A stretch of 64,000 nucleotides of DNA from Symbiodinium natans (GCA_905221605.1 CAJNDS010002746.1:745889-809888); one strand, 5' to 3'; shown: positions 23,776 through 34,940, numbered from the stretch's first letter. Numbers and translations are program-made. Notes: a model not told the origin generated them from the sequence alone.

Positions 23776-24098
23776 TCACGATACGTCGACAACCGTATAT
23801 GGATCATCCCGAAGCACCTCACAAACATCCCACCCTTCACGCAACTCACCAATCCACAATCCTACAAGGTGGGGCCCCCTAGTTATAAGTGGAGGTATAA
23901 GAGCCCTAACTTGGGTTAGAAGGATCCTAAATTAGGTTATAAGTCCCTTAACTATACAGTTAGTATAGTAAGGGGGCCCCTCCTTGTACAAGCCACCCTT
24001 GCAACTGGAGGGTGAGCCCGCAGATTCCCTCGACACACAACACCACCAGAGAACGTACCATAACAACAGACAGACCAGGGACATCATCCACCCGAAGT
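23776..24098 (-). CDS. Candidate exon pair split by a family A element
   Basis: Minus strand. Exon A (24098-23983) opens after a TAAG acceptor at the edge of a telomere-like array. It reads LRVDDVPGLSVVMV... to ...LQLQGWLVQ plus one base. The 121-bp intron (23982-23862) has ends CAAG|GAGG and TTGTAG|GATTG; the GA donor would be non-canonical but occurs in dinoflagellates. Exon B (23861-23776) continues in phase as GLWIGELREGWDVCEVL... to a TGA, or to an earlier GT at about 23784. The plus strand is also partly open, so strand is not certain. No family is recognised. Confidence 0.38.
23863..23988 (-). mobile_element. Family A inverted-repeat element (126 bp), candidate introner
   Basis: Near-perfect ends TACAAGGTGGGGCCCCCTAG and GGGGGCCCCTCCTTGTA. 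On the minus strand CAAG|GA and TTGTAG|G at its ends would splice two open frames in phase. Confidence 0.85.
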
Positions 24099-24317
24099 CT
24101 TAGGGTTTAGGGTCTAGGGTCTAGGGTCTAGGGTTTAGGGTTTAGGGTTTAGGGTTTAGGGTTTAGGGTTACAGCAGCCTTCAAGCCAGAGCACACACAA
24201 ACAAAAAGGTGTGTACACCCAGTGCCAAAGCAGATGAAGCCATGGTCGCCCTGCGACGCTTGTACAGAGAAGCCGGTTACGGCGGACAGCCGTAAAACAT
24301 TGGGATTCGGATTTGGG

Positions 24318-24450
24318 GGTTTAGGTTTAAGGTTTAAGGTTTAAGGTTTAGGGTTTAGGGTTTAGGGTTTAGGGTTTAGGGTTTAGGGTTTAGGGTTTAG
24401 GGTTTAGGGTTTAGGGTTTAGGGTTTAGGGTTTAGGGTTTAGGGTTTAGG
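24318..24450 (+). repeat. Interstitial TTTAGGG array with TTTAAGG start
   Basis: Three TTTAAGG variants lead into about 15 perfect units. Confidence 0.9.
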
Positions 24451-25417
24451 GGCTTTTCAGGGTTTAGGGTTTATAGGGTTTTGGCTTAGCGCTGAGGGTT
24501 TAGTAAAACATTCGACTGCGCGCAGACATTGCTGTTGGCGTTGCACATCATGTCAGTCGACTTGGCTACACTCTCCCTTAGTCACACCCCATGCAAGGAG
24601 CAGGATTGACACCGATTAACGCCTGTTGCAGTTTTGCGCAAGTCGGGCTAAAACCCTAAAGCCCTAAACCCCCAAAAACCCGAAACCCTAAAACCCGAAC
24701 GACCCTGGGCACGAAACCCCTTAAGCGACCTAAACCCTAAACCCTAAACCCTAAGCCCCAACCCAAAACCCCATAAACCCTAAACCCCTCAAAAGCCCTC
24801 TACACCCTAAACCCCCTCAGCCAAAACCCCCTCGCTGCGGCCGCAGGGGCAGCTCGGGGAGAACTGCCGCAGCACCGTGTTCGACTCGCAGAAGGGAAAC
24901 CACTGAGGATAGTGAGGCGCAGCCTCCCAGGATGGGCCGTTATTACTACTACTATTATGATGATGATTATTATTACTACTATTTGATGTTATTCTGATTC
25001 TGATTTTGACTATGATATTTATGATTAGGGTTTCGGGTTCAGGGTCTAGGGTTTAGGGATCCCTCCCCACTTGAAACCCGGAAACCCCGAACACCCATGG
25101 GTATGATACCCTATGAACTCGGCAAGAGGCCCTTTCTGGGGCTTCTCAGGCCTAGAACCGCAGCGCTGGCAAGTACAGGCCATCCGGGCTTGTAAGGTTC
25201 AGGGTTTCTAGGGCTTGGGGCTTTCGGGTTTGGTGTTTGGGGGTTTAAATTGGCTCCCTAAACCCTAAACCCCAAACCCTCAACCCTACATCCTAAAGCT
25301 CTAAACCCTGAAGTTGCTTCAGGACTCAAGTCTCAAGCCCGAACCGGGCCTTGGTACTTGAAGTTCCATTTCAGTCTCTACCCGAAAGCCTCTCCTAAAC
25401 CCCCCGACTCCTTAGTT

Positions 25418-25520
25418 GGGGTTTGCCGATATTAGGGGTACCTTATTGGGGTTTAGGGTTTAGGGTTTAGGGTTTGGGGTTTCCGAAATTGGGGGTACCT
25501 TGTTGGGTCCTTCTTACAAG
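25418..25520. mobile_element. Two family M fragments flanking a TTTAGGG tract
   Basis: GATATTAGGGGTACCTTATT and GAAATTGGGGGTACCTTGTT are separated by about four TTTAGGG units, as if the array lies inside or between copies. Confidence 0.6.
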
Positions 25521-26269
25521 GGGAATAAAACCAACCCCAACGGCGCAACGGTGCTGAAGCCCCAACAACCCCAAAGCAAGCTCTGACTACCCGGCTAGGG
25601 ATTGCTTGTTCTCCCTTAGGGTAGGGGTGTGACGGTGTGGGGTGTTACCGGTGGGGGAAGGGGGAGAGGAACCCCAACCCCTGTATCTATACATTTTAGA
25701 ATCAAAATTGGTTAAGCCCTAAACCTAAACCCTAAAACCCTGAACCCTGAACTCTAAACCCTAGGCCCTAAACCCTAAACCCTAAACCCTACACTCCAGA
25801 GGAAGGTTTGCCAGAGCCCTTCCCATAAGGGGCGCGCCAGGCAAGTGGGGATCGCTCCGCGCCTTTGAGGGCACCAGGGAGGGAGTTGGTGAGGGTTTGG
25901 GGTTTAGGGTTTAGGGTTTAGGGTATAGGGTATAGTGTTTAGGGTTTAGGGTTTAGGGTTTGCCGTAGGGTTTAAACGGTTGAGGGCTATAGGGTCAGAA
26001 ACCTGCCATTCCAAAAACAATTCTGAAACCTAAATCCTAAATAACCACAAATCCTCATCCAAAAAGCCGAAGCCCAAAGCCATGCGCCGACTCCACATGA
26101 CTCTCCGCCCCAAGTCCACCTTTAACCCACCGGCTTCGGGCATGGGTGAGGGAGTTTAGGGTTTAGGGTTTCGGGTTTCGGGTTTAGGGTTCAGGACCAT
26201 CCACCCCGCACGCAGTAGGGCTGGAGGCTGACAGATTCAGACACTTCCAAGGGCTTTGAAACCCTAAAC

Positions 26270-26365
26270 TTGGGATGTTCCCCCTCAACAGTTCTTAAAA
26301 GGGATCATGGTACCCCCTATTGTAATCCCGATTAAGGACTGTCAGTATAAGGGGGAACACCCCAA
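26270..26365. mobile_element. Family B inverted-repeat element (96 bp) in telomere-like sequence
   Basis: Ends TTGGGATGTTCCCCC and GGGGGAACACCCCAA. Flanked on both sides by CCCTAAAC, which could be a target duplication inside a telomere-like tract. Confidence 0.82.
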
Positions 26366-26531
26366 CCCTAAACCCTAAACCCTCAACCCCTAAACCCCTC
26401 TGCAAAAAGATGTCCAAAATAGGATCCTCATAGCCTCAAGAAAAGAAAATAAACAAAAATATCCCAAGACCCTGCCATGTCAAGAACCTACAAAAAGGTT
26501 CTGGCCCCTGACCTATGGTTCAGGGTACTTG

Positions 26532-26629
26532 GGTAGTTCTCTAAATTAGGTCCCCTTTTTGGGGTCCTAAATAGTACGGCACCCTTAACAGAAGAGCCCT
26601 CAAACGGACCCTATTCTTGAGAACTACCG
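26532..26629. mobile_element. Family J inverted-repeat element (98 bp)
   Basis: GGTAGTTCTCTAAATTAGG left, CTATTCTTGAGAACTACC right, with AATAGTACGGCACCC inside. Confidence 0.78.
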
Positions 26630-27104
26630 GTAGTTGCTACCCGAAACAAGATCGGTACCAGGCTTTGTGCGCGTAAACGATTGAGTGCAGGGGTGTAGGT
26701 TTGGGATTGAGGAGAGGAGCAGTCTGGCAGCGGAGCAACAAAAACACGACCCCTGCACAGCCACCTCCTGACAAGAACTCCAAAGGCCCCAAGCCACAAA
26801 TTCCATCCGCGACACACTTAGGTGCATCTCTTCCGGGCTTGGGGTGTTTAGGATCAGGGTGCTTCCGCATTTTGGGTACCTCCCATCTACCCTCAAGCCA
26901 CTATCATCCTTATCATAGGGACCCCGCTATTTTGGGAATCGCCCATTTAGGTGTGAGTGTTATACGCCTGCAGAAGTGGGGGCTGGCTAAGGCCGTGACA
27001 CAATCTTGCCATCCTGGCAAGCGCTTGGGCTCTACATGCTTTGGGCTTCCCCTGGGTAGAAAACATGGCCATTTCTGCGATTATCATTAGCTGTCATCAT
27101 AGCT

Positions 27105-27163
<59 letters not shown>
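27105..27163. repeat. (ATG)n microsatellite
   Basis: About 19 uninterrupted ATG/GAT units, giving homopolymer Met, Asp or His/Ile frames that are not evidence of genes. Confidence 0.95.
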
Positions 27164-27510
27164 AACTGCAACGTTCCGAACAAAGCTTCGCAAAGAAGCC
27201 CCCCCCAGGAGCGACCCCCAGGAACTCAACCGCAAGCTGTGCGGCAGGCCCAGACAGGAGCACACCGCAATCATACTGCAGATCTTGCTTGACATTGGGG
27301 CTTAAGGTGCAGGGCCCCCCTAAACCTCCCTCCCAAATGGGCAACCCGAAGAATCTAAGCCCTCAATAGGAGCGATGTTGATACTCTTGATGAACTTAGC
27401 AAACATGATGCCCAAGCAATGGAAATACCCTGAAACCCTTCGGTGTAACATCATGCAAAGCATAGGTCCCTGCTATCTGTCCCATACATCGGGTACCTGG
27501 GGCGATGTGT

Positions 27511-27604
27511 GGGCAGTTCTTTCTAAGTTAGGGTCCCTTTTGAAAATCTTATTGGGTGCCGTACTATATAGGGTACCCCAAAGGGAGCCGGAATTAGGGA
27601 ACTT
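27511..27604. mobile_element. Family J-like element
   Basis: GGGCAGTTCTTTCTAAGTTA left, GAATTAGGGAACTT right, and the shared GGTGCCGTACTATATAGGG core. Confidence 0.65.
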
Positions 27605-27929
27605 CACAGATGCAGCATCCGAAGGAAAAGCCCCATCTAAACTACCATCGCACCCCACCGTTAACCCTAAACCCTGAACACTGAGCCCTAAACCCTAAAC
27701 CCTGAACCCCAAACCCTAAACCCTGAACCAACAACCCCAAACCCTAAACCCTGAACCCTAGACCCTAAACCCTAAACCCTAAAGCCCAAACCAGCCTTCG
27801 TCTCCAGCATCGGGAGAGCGGGTACATGCTTCTCGCTGTCAAGTACGATCCTGGTTGGGCTAATCCTTATAAACTCTAAACCCGAAAAGGTTGGCGATTC
27901 CAACCTGATGAGAAAGTTTTGCAAAATGG

Positions 27930-28000
27930 GAGTTTCCGAAATTTGGGGGGGGGGGGGGGGGCTACCCCATCGGGGTCCTTACTAGAAGGGAATCCTACTG
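27930..28000. mobile_element. Family M fragment with G run
   Basis: GTTTCCGAAATTT, a long G run, then GGGGTCCTTACTAGAAGGGA and ATCCTACT. Confidence 0.58.
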
Positions 28001-28701
28001 CAAACTCTCATTGAAGGACCGAAGCCTCTTAGGCCCCTAAAAGGTTAACATAAAATATCTTACTACCAAAACGAACCCCAACACCCTGAACTTTAAGCCA
28101 TGAGCCCTAGGCCCTAAACCCCTAAACCCCTAAACCCTTAAACCCTTAAACCCATACACCCCTAAACCCCTAAACCCCTAAACCCTGAACCCCGAAACCC
28201 TAAACCCCTCATAAACCTAGCCGGGGCTGCTCAAGTCTGTAAAGGTGAAGGGCTGTGGGGTTAGCTAAGGGCGCCTCTCACCGCCCTGGTCTAGGGTTTA
28301 GGGTTTAGGATTTAGGGTTTAGTGTGTAGGGTTTAGGGTTTCGTTCAGCACATCCCTCCCTAAACAGAGGAGCCTGAGGAGAAGCCGGCTACGTCCTGAA
28401 ATCCGGCAGAGTGACCAGAGGCAGTCCCGGGAAGGCTTCTGCTTGCTCTTGAAGAGTATCTGCGAGGACGGAGGGTTTAGGGTTTAGGGTTGTTAGGGCT
28501 TAGGATTTAGGGTTTAGGGGGTTCACATGCTTGGGGCTCAGGGCGTTGGGTTTGGCATGCATGGATGCTTGAAACTGCACTGCCTTTGTCGACGGCTTGG
28601 AAATGTCGCGCCAACTGTCGGATGAAAGCGCCGCCTCCTCTTCCTTTCAGCGACAGGATGGATAAGCCCACATCCCTAATCATGCTATGGCTATCGTGTT
28701 C

Positions 28702-28830
28702 TTCAGGGAGGGGGGTTCAAGGGGGGTATGTACTAACCCCGAGGTCCCCTCATATTTAGTACTCCCCACTACTCCCTAGGGCTCCCTGAGCTTCCCTAGG
28801 TACCTACCCCCCATGAACCCCCTCCCTTAA
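28702..28830. mobile_element. Family F inverted-repeat element (129 bp)
   Basis: Ends TTCAGGGAGGGGGGTTCAAG and CATGAACCCCCTCCCTTAA, interior CTCCCCACTACTCCC; closely related to 53829-53958. Confidence 0.86.
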
Positions 28831-29308
28831 GGACCCGAGAATGATGGTTTACCTGGACCTCACCCTGAAGCTCTTTGTTTTAAGGAGGAGGGCCGATAAG
28901 ATGGGCATGGTTAGTAAAAAAACCGATGATCAGAAAAAGCTAGGTGCCCTGAAAAGGTAGTCGTTTAAACCCTCACGCTCAAAGACAAAACAAATACCTC
29001 AGAATACATGCGATGGTCCTTTGGGCTCAGAAACCTGCTTTAAGAATCAGAGTCCTTGGAGCCTTTGAGTTGCCCTAAACCCCGAACCCTACATCTTGAA
29101 CCCCAACCCCTCCACCCTAAACCCTAAACCCTAAACCCCAAACCCTACACCGTGAACACTATGCCCCGAACCCTAATCCACCAGTGCACACGGAGATACC
29201 TAGGGCACCAGGGGTCATATACCCTCTACTACTGTACTCCCGTTTGGGGTTTAGGGTTTAGGGTTTAGAGTTCAGGGTTCAGGTTCACGGAACCCTAACA
29301 ACCAAAAC

Positions 29309-29404
29309 TTGGGATGTTCACAATTATACTAACAGTCCTTATTAAGGATTCGAGTACCCGATAAACGTCCCTGTTAAGGATTCGTATAAGGGGGAACATC
29401 CCAA
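29309..29404. mobile_element. Family B inverted-repeat element (96 bp)
   Basis: Ends TTGGGATGTTCACAATTATA and GGGGGAACATCCCAA; AACAGTCCTTATTAAGG is conserved near the left end. Confidence 0.8.
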
Positions 29405-29521
29405 TCTAAACCTCCCAACAAGGCTCCTCGACGACTGCACGTATTCGCTGGATCTCGACTTCGACCACGTCCCTGCCACAAAATTTGTTCTGCTGGCTGG
29501 TTCTTAGTAGGGAAGGGGGGG

Positions 29522-29696
29522 AGTGATATAGTCCCTTAAAGGGTATATAGCAAATGAAAGGCCACCCTTAAAAATGGTCCAGTGATATAATCCTTTAAAG
29601 GGTATGGAGTAAATCAAAGGCCACCCTTAAAATGGTCCAGTGATATAATCTCTTAAAGGGCATACAGTAAATCAAAGGCCACCCTTAAGTTGGTCC
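29522..29696. repeat. Three tandem copies of a 58-59 bp unit
   Basis: Units at 29522-29580, 29581-29638 and 29639-29696 each begin AGTGATATA and end near ACCCTTAA...GGTCC. The preceding GGTTCTTAGTAGGGAA is a family D-like end. Confidence 0.9.
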
Positions 29697-29896
29697 AGTT
29701 TGGATCAAAGGATCCAGTGCGCAAAGCTAGATTGAACACCTCAGTTCCACTTCCGCCTTATACGAACAGCCCTGAACAGGGAGCATAAGACAGGGGTACT
29801 TTATTTTATTTTTTGGATTGGGGGGGGGGGGGGGGGGCAAGCACTGTTCGTAGATCTGGGAACATCCCAAATGTCCGGGGCCTGGAGCCTTATCTA

Positions 29897-29995
29897 CCTG
29901 GCTCTTAGTAAGGAATCAGGGAATGCGGGCCCTACACAACCCCCTAAAGGGTACATATAGGCTCCTGATTCCCTCATTCCCTACTAAGAACCAGG
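29897..29995. mobile_element. Family D inverted-repeat element (99 bp)
   Basis: Ends CCTGGCTCTTAGTAAGGAA and TTCCCTACTAAGAACCAGG, with inner ATCAGGGAATG / GATTCCCTCATTC. Confidence 0.86.
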
Positions 29996-30003
29996 AGGTT
30001 CTT

Positions 30004-30104
30004 CTAGACCCAAGCGTAGCCTAGGAATGAAGAAAGGTTTTCCTCTTGGCGACAAGGGAACCTCGACCCTCCAAAAAGGGAATGAGGGCCTCCTCTGTGT
30101 CCTT
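30004..30104. mobile_element. Family I element
   Basis: CTAGACCCAAGCGTAGCCTA left end, GGGAATGAGGGCCTCCTC right end. Confidence 0.62.
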
Positions 30105-30790
30105 CTCCAGTTTCGGGTTTAAACCGTAAACCCTATAAACCCTAGCTAGACCCTAAAGCCCACACCTAAACCCTATAAAACCTCTAAAGCCTCAACCCTA
30201 CACCCCAAACCCTAAACCCTAAATTGTAAACCCTAACCCTAAACCCTAAACCCTAAACCCCAAACCCCAAACCCCAAACCCCAACCTTGACAGGTCTTCC
30301 TCAGGCACAGGTGAAGGGCTCTGCAGCACCTGCCACTGGAGATTCGCTCAATGAGCCCGGCGACTGCAATGAGGGTTTAGGGTCTGAGGGTCTTAGGGTT
30401 TTAGGGTTTTAGGGTTTTGGGTTTTAGGGTTCCGGGTTTGGGGTGACCCTACTGTGAAGAGCGCAGAATTGGGAATCTATTATACTAGGCGGTTACTAGC
30501 TGTAGAAAGAAGGTCCTCACCCTAAACCCTAAACCCTAAACCTTCAACCCTAAACCCTAAACCCTAAACCCTCTCACCACATCATGCGCCACTTTTTCGA
30601 GGCCCGTGCAACTCTACTTAGAACTCGGGGCCGACTCCGTGTAGACATGTCACATTGAAGACTGCTGTCTCTTGTGAGCCGCAGAGCTCCCAAGGTTGCG
30701 GAGGGTTTAGGGTTTAGGGTTTAGGGTTTGGGGTTTGGGGTTTAGGGTTTAGGGGGAGATACACTTTGCTCTCGGCCTTATATGCCAGTC

Positions 30791-31119
30791 TCAGTTGCGA
30801 TCACAGAGGCCCAATCTAGGGATTATGGCAGAAGTCTGGGCGAAACCAGACACATGTTGGGTACACTGGAGGGTCCAGCCCTGCTTCGGAGTAGACCCTG
30901 CAAAAAAGTATACATTTTGGGCATAAGTAGCCATAATAGGAACCCAGAAAGTAAAAACAAGTATTAAAGTATCGTACTCCAAAACCTGGTCAGGCTCTGG
31001 TTCAAAGGTGTGATCAAGATGGTGGACGTCCAAGCGCAAAACCCCCAAGCCCGAGACTCGAACTAGTTCTCCCTTGATCAGAAGCCAGAATGCGCCTCGA
31101 CCTGCGTCCACGGTACCGC
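30791..31119 (-). CDS. Candidate two-exon coding fragment split by a family E element
   Basis: Minus strand. Exon A is 31119-30986 and opens after an AAAG acceptor. It encodes 44 residues beginning GTVDAGRGAFWLL and ending HTFEPEPDQ. A 105-bp intron (30985-30881) follows, with ends CAG|GTTTTGG and AAGCAG|GG. Exon B (30880-30791) continues in phase as GWTLQCTQHVSGFAQ... to a TGA. The family E element fills the intron, and a CAGG on each side means splicing restores GACCAGGGCTGG. The intron is a multiple of three, so the unspliced frame is also open (106 codons). No family is recognised. Strand and splice calls are inference; upstream exons, if any, would lie at higher coordinates beyond telomere-like repeats. 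Confidence 0.42.
30888..30980 (-). mobile_element. Family E element (93 bp), candidate introner
   Basis: Ends GGAGTAGACCCTG and AAGTATCGTACTCC; shares TAATAGGAACCCAGAAA with the 56.2 kb copy in the same orientation. CAGG occurs on both flanks. Confidence 0.85.
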
Positions 31120-31194
31120 CTTTCCCAGCGTTTAGGGTTTAGGGTTTGGGGCTTATGGTTTAGGGTTGAGTGCAAGACCGCACATACGAACATG

Positions 31195-31512
31195 TGTACA
31201 CACACACACACACTCACACACATAGATCTGTATATGTATATATACATACATGTACACATATGCATGAATTAAGAATGAACAAACCAGTAAACAAGAATGA
31301 TCAAATATAAATGAACAAGTATGAGAACTTACATGTATACATATATACATATATGTGTATTTGCTTATGTAGATTGAGACGTACAAAATGTATGTGTATA
31401 TATATATATATGTAAATAAATGAATTAAACAAATAAAACAAATAAAACAAAAAATAAATAACATAAACAAAATAAATAATACATAAATAAATAAATATAT
31501 ATATATATACAC
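31195..31512. repeat. CA, AT and AAAT-rich low-complexity stretch
   Basis: (CA)n at 31200-31222, (AT)n tracts and an AAATA-rich segment (31410-31500). Long low-complexity frames here (Ile/Tyr/Phe-rich) are artefacts. Confidence 0.85.
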
Positions 31513-32142
31513 ATATGGTCACTTCTCGGTCCTCTTAGAAGGCTGCCCCTAATATTTAGATAGGGACCCTGAGCTTTGACAACCCTGAACTCCTACGAAC
31601 CATCCCTGACTCCCGCTGACTCCTCAGTCTGGGTTTCGGGTTTAGGGTTTAGGGTTTAATTAGGGTGTAGGGTTTAGGGTTAAGGGTTTAGGGTTCAGGG
31701 TTTTACGGTTTAGGGGCGAGTTAGCCTCACTTCTGTGCTGGCTAGGCCAGTTTTGGGGCTTGCGGCTTGCGTTGTAAGACCCTAAACCCTAAACCCCGTC
31801 TAGTTAAGGCAAAAGCTTGCAGGCTAAACCTCATAAATCCTAAACCATCTAGGCCTAAAACTCAGGCGTTCCGATCCCGGTAGCATGTTCGGGGTGCGAG
31901 GTTTTGAACGCTTGAGGGACCTATATGAGGCCTCAAACTGGGTTCCTGTTCCCTATACTAAACTACTACAATACCTGGTAGGGCTTATGGACCTTAAACC
32001 CTTCTAGGCCATTTCGTCCCCAAATTCTGTGACGGCTTGCGGTTTGGGGTGGCTTGCACCCTAAACCCTAAACCCTAAACCCTAAGCCCTAAACCCTAAT
32101 TAAACCCTAAACCTTAAACCCTAAACCCTAAACCCTATGCAG

Positions 32143-32257
32143 GGTCTCATTCGAAGGCCGGGCCACTGTCGGAGAGGAGCTACAAGAAGCTGTACCGACG
32201 GCCATTGACGTCGATGGCGTATCTCCGCCTTTCTCCTGCGGCACGAGTAGCAAGCAG
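32143..32257 (+). other. Candidate exon island between telomere-like arrays
   Basis: After an ATGCAG acceptor abutting a CCCTAAA array, one plus frame is open for 38 codons: VSFEGRATVGEELQEAVPTA then IDVDGVSPPFS..., ending at the next array. Charged and hydrophobic residues alternate as in real protein. The right end has no clean G[T/C/A] donor before CCCTAAA, so the end is unresolved. Other frames are partly open. Confidence 0.3.
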
Positions 32258-34566
32258 ACCCTAAACCCTAAACCCTAAACCCGAAATCCTACACCCTAAA
32301 CCCTCGCGGCTGGCAGCAAACCTGTGTCGTCAACCGGCTCCAGTTGGGATCCACCTAGGCGTGCAAAGTTCGAGACAATTGTCCTTAGGCGCTAGGGACA
32401 AGCAGTTCTAGCCTTCAGGGTTTAGGGTTTAGGGTTTCTGGTTTGGGGTACCCTAAACCCTAAACCCTAAGCCCCTTAAGACCTCAACCCCGAGTCAACT
32501 GCTAGTCATGGGGCTTACTTTCTGGGGCTTAGCGTTTAGGGTTTAGGGTTTAGGGTGTAGGGATTAGGATCCAAAATGGCCCCTGCCCAACTCCTAAACA
32601 GACTCCACCATTTCTGTGGCTGAGCCCTTGAGCTCCGGGCTCAGGGAGGTTTAGGGTTTAGGGTTTAGGGTTTAGGGTTTAGGGTTTAGGGCTTAGGGAG
32701 GTTAGGTAGGAAGAAAACTGCAGCGACTTGGATGATTGCCACCCCAAAAGCCCAGGATTGACATTGGCCAGTTCGCCATGTAGGGCTTCGTTGTCCAGCA
32801 TCCCGGCGAACTAAGTAACCTTGGGGGTTATGGAAGGATGAAAACTGCTCAAGCTGTGCAGTTGGGCAGGCGCAAGTAGTGACCGGTAAACCCTAAACCC
32901 TAAACCCTAAACCCGAAGCCCTAAACCCTAAACCTTAAATCCTAAACCCTAAATCCTAAGCCCTAAACGCGAAGTGCAGCCAGGGCTCGTTGAGGATAGA
33001 TTCCGACGCGATGCCGGCCTTCCCACACAGGCAGATGACTTTAGGGTCCAGGGCTTAGGGTTCTTAGGGTTCAGGGTTCAGGGTTTAGGGCTTAGGGTCC
33101 AGGGCGTAGGGTTCTTAATGGGCATCATACGAGCTTAGGGTTCAGGGCTCGGGACTGTTGAGGGGGATCATATGTGCAAGTGTTAGTTGGGGTCAGGGTG
33201 CCAGGCGCTGAAAGGGGAAAAATTGGGAAGGCGGGGGGGGGGGGGGGGGGGTGGGTGAGGGGGAGGATCAAGGCAACTGAGCTAGGAAGCCGGAGGGAGA
33301 GGGGAGTTCGAGTGAAAGATTTCAGGCTTTCTATGCGTAGATCCTATGGGGTTTGGGGTTTAGGGTTTGAACCCTACTCAAAGGGGGAGCGGTGCTGAAT
33401 ATAGGTCTTGTGAAGTATTTCGAGGCTGCAGGTAAGTCCCTCCAATGGACTTCATCCAAGAGGGGTTTGCGAACCTTGAAACCAACAACTTCCCATGCGA
33501 GCTTGTAGGACTTAGGCTTAGGTTTTACAATTCGCACTTTTAGGGAGAAGCATTGCTTCTGAATACTTGGTTTACCTTAGAAGTTAGGGCTCAAAAGACC
33601 TTGCTTGTAGATATGAGGAGATCAGAAGCTTGTACTCCTATCATATAGGGGACTTCAGAAACGAACTTGCGTCTCTGCACATGACTGCCTCTTGGTTTGG
33701 CTCTGCAGTCATTCCAAGGCAGCCCATGAGAAGCACCAAAACCCTAAACCCTAAACCCTAAACCCTAAAACTTTCGTTAACAAGCCAACAACAACCCGAA
33801 CACCCAATGCAACCCTCGGCCACCGAAATGCCCAAGACCCCTCAAGGGGGCTTTTCAAGTAATGGGTGGGCTTGAAGGACGCGGGCTGAAATTCGTGGGG
33901 TGACAAAGGGCTGAAGGGTTTGAGGTTTTAGGGTTTCAGGGTCTTCGGGCTTGGGGTTTGGAAGAGTAGGGTTTCAGGGCTTTAGGGGCTTACTCTCTAA
34001 ACCCTATAGACGTAAACCCTAAATTGGGGGCTGCAGCATTTAGGAGTTGGCATTCGATAGGTTAGGGTTTAGGGTTTAGGGTTTAGGGTTTAGGGTTTAG
34101 GGTTTAGGGTTTAGGGCTTGAGTTTAGGGATGGTGCCGACCTCGGACTCCACATTGATGACAGCTGGCGCAAAAACCGCCTCTGTATCGTCGGAACAAAA
34201 AAATGGGACACCCACAAAAACCCCCCAAAAGACCTCCCAAGAGTCGGATTCCCATATAATAACTTACTTCTCCAATAACCAAGGGAAAACAAGGTTAAAC
34301 ATGATTCCTACTAAATAAGGAAACCCAATAAGGTTTAAAGCTCAGCTGTTGGAGAAGTAAGATAAGGACCCCAATAAGGAGGCCGGTGACCACTTGAGCC
34401 TCTATGAAGTAGGGTCTATATGCCTTGTATCCCCCAAAGGACACTCAATATGTACACTCACCAATACTCAAAAGGAACCTTAGATACACTCACCCATAAC
34501 AGTACTACAAACCCTGCTTCAAAGGAGGTTTTACAAGGGTTTTTAGGATTCAGGGTGTAGGGTTTA

Positions 34567-34625
34567 GGGTTTTTGGTTTCCGAAACTAGGGGTACCTTAT
34601 TGGGGTTATTATGAGCGAATCCTAC
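34567..34625. mobile_element. Family M fragment
   Basis: GTTTCCGAAACTAGGGGTAC, TTATTGGGGTTATTATGAG, GAATCCTACTA. Confidence 0.6.
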
Positions 34626-34815
34626 TATGGGGTGGGTCTTTGGGTGCATCCCTTATTCCCAACAACCCAAAAATTCTAAAACCCCAAAAGCCCCAAAAGC
34701 CTATAAATCCCCTAAACCCGATAGCACCCTACACCCTTCAACCCATGTCACCCTAAGCCCTAAAACCTTAGAGGGATTGGGTCTCTTAAAAGGGGCCCAA
34801 ACCCTAAATCCCCAC

Positions 34816-34940
34816 TGCAAGGAGGGGCCCCCTTACTGTACTAACCGTAGCTAAGGGACTTAAAACCTAATTATTTAGGATCCTGATAATAATTTAGGGC
34901 TCTTACAACTCTACTGATAACTAGGGGGCCCCACCTTGTA
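34816..34940 (+). mobile_element. Family A inverted-repeat element (125 bp), opposite orientation
   Basis: Ends TGCAAGGAGGGGCCCCC and GGGGCCCCACCTTGTA; interior is the reverse complement of the 23.9 kb copy. Confidence 0.83.

Larger units (their letters stand above)
24470..28700. other. Accessory-looking region with islands, microsatellite and inverted-repeat elements
   Basis: Includes ATT/ACT-rich tract 24940-25020, a (GAT)n tract 27105-27163, family B, J and M elements, and unique islands at 26640-27000 and 28570-28700. In the last, a plus frame with VDGLEMSRQLSDESAASS ends at CAG|GA, which could be an exon, but other frames are open too. Confidence 0.45.

Noticed and set aside
27032-27344. 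Poly-Asp, poly-Met, poly-Ile and poly-His frames
   Set aside because: Produced by the ATG/GAT microsatellite.
29522-29696. CRISPR-like array
   Set aside because: Three contiguous tandem units without spacers, in a eukaryotic context.
31153-31522. Ile/Tyr/Phe-rich frame of about 119 codons
   Set aside because: Low-complexity AT-rich sequence; resembles a membrane protein only by composition.
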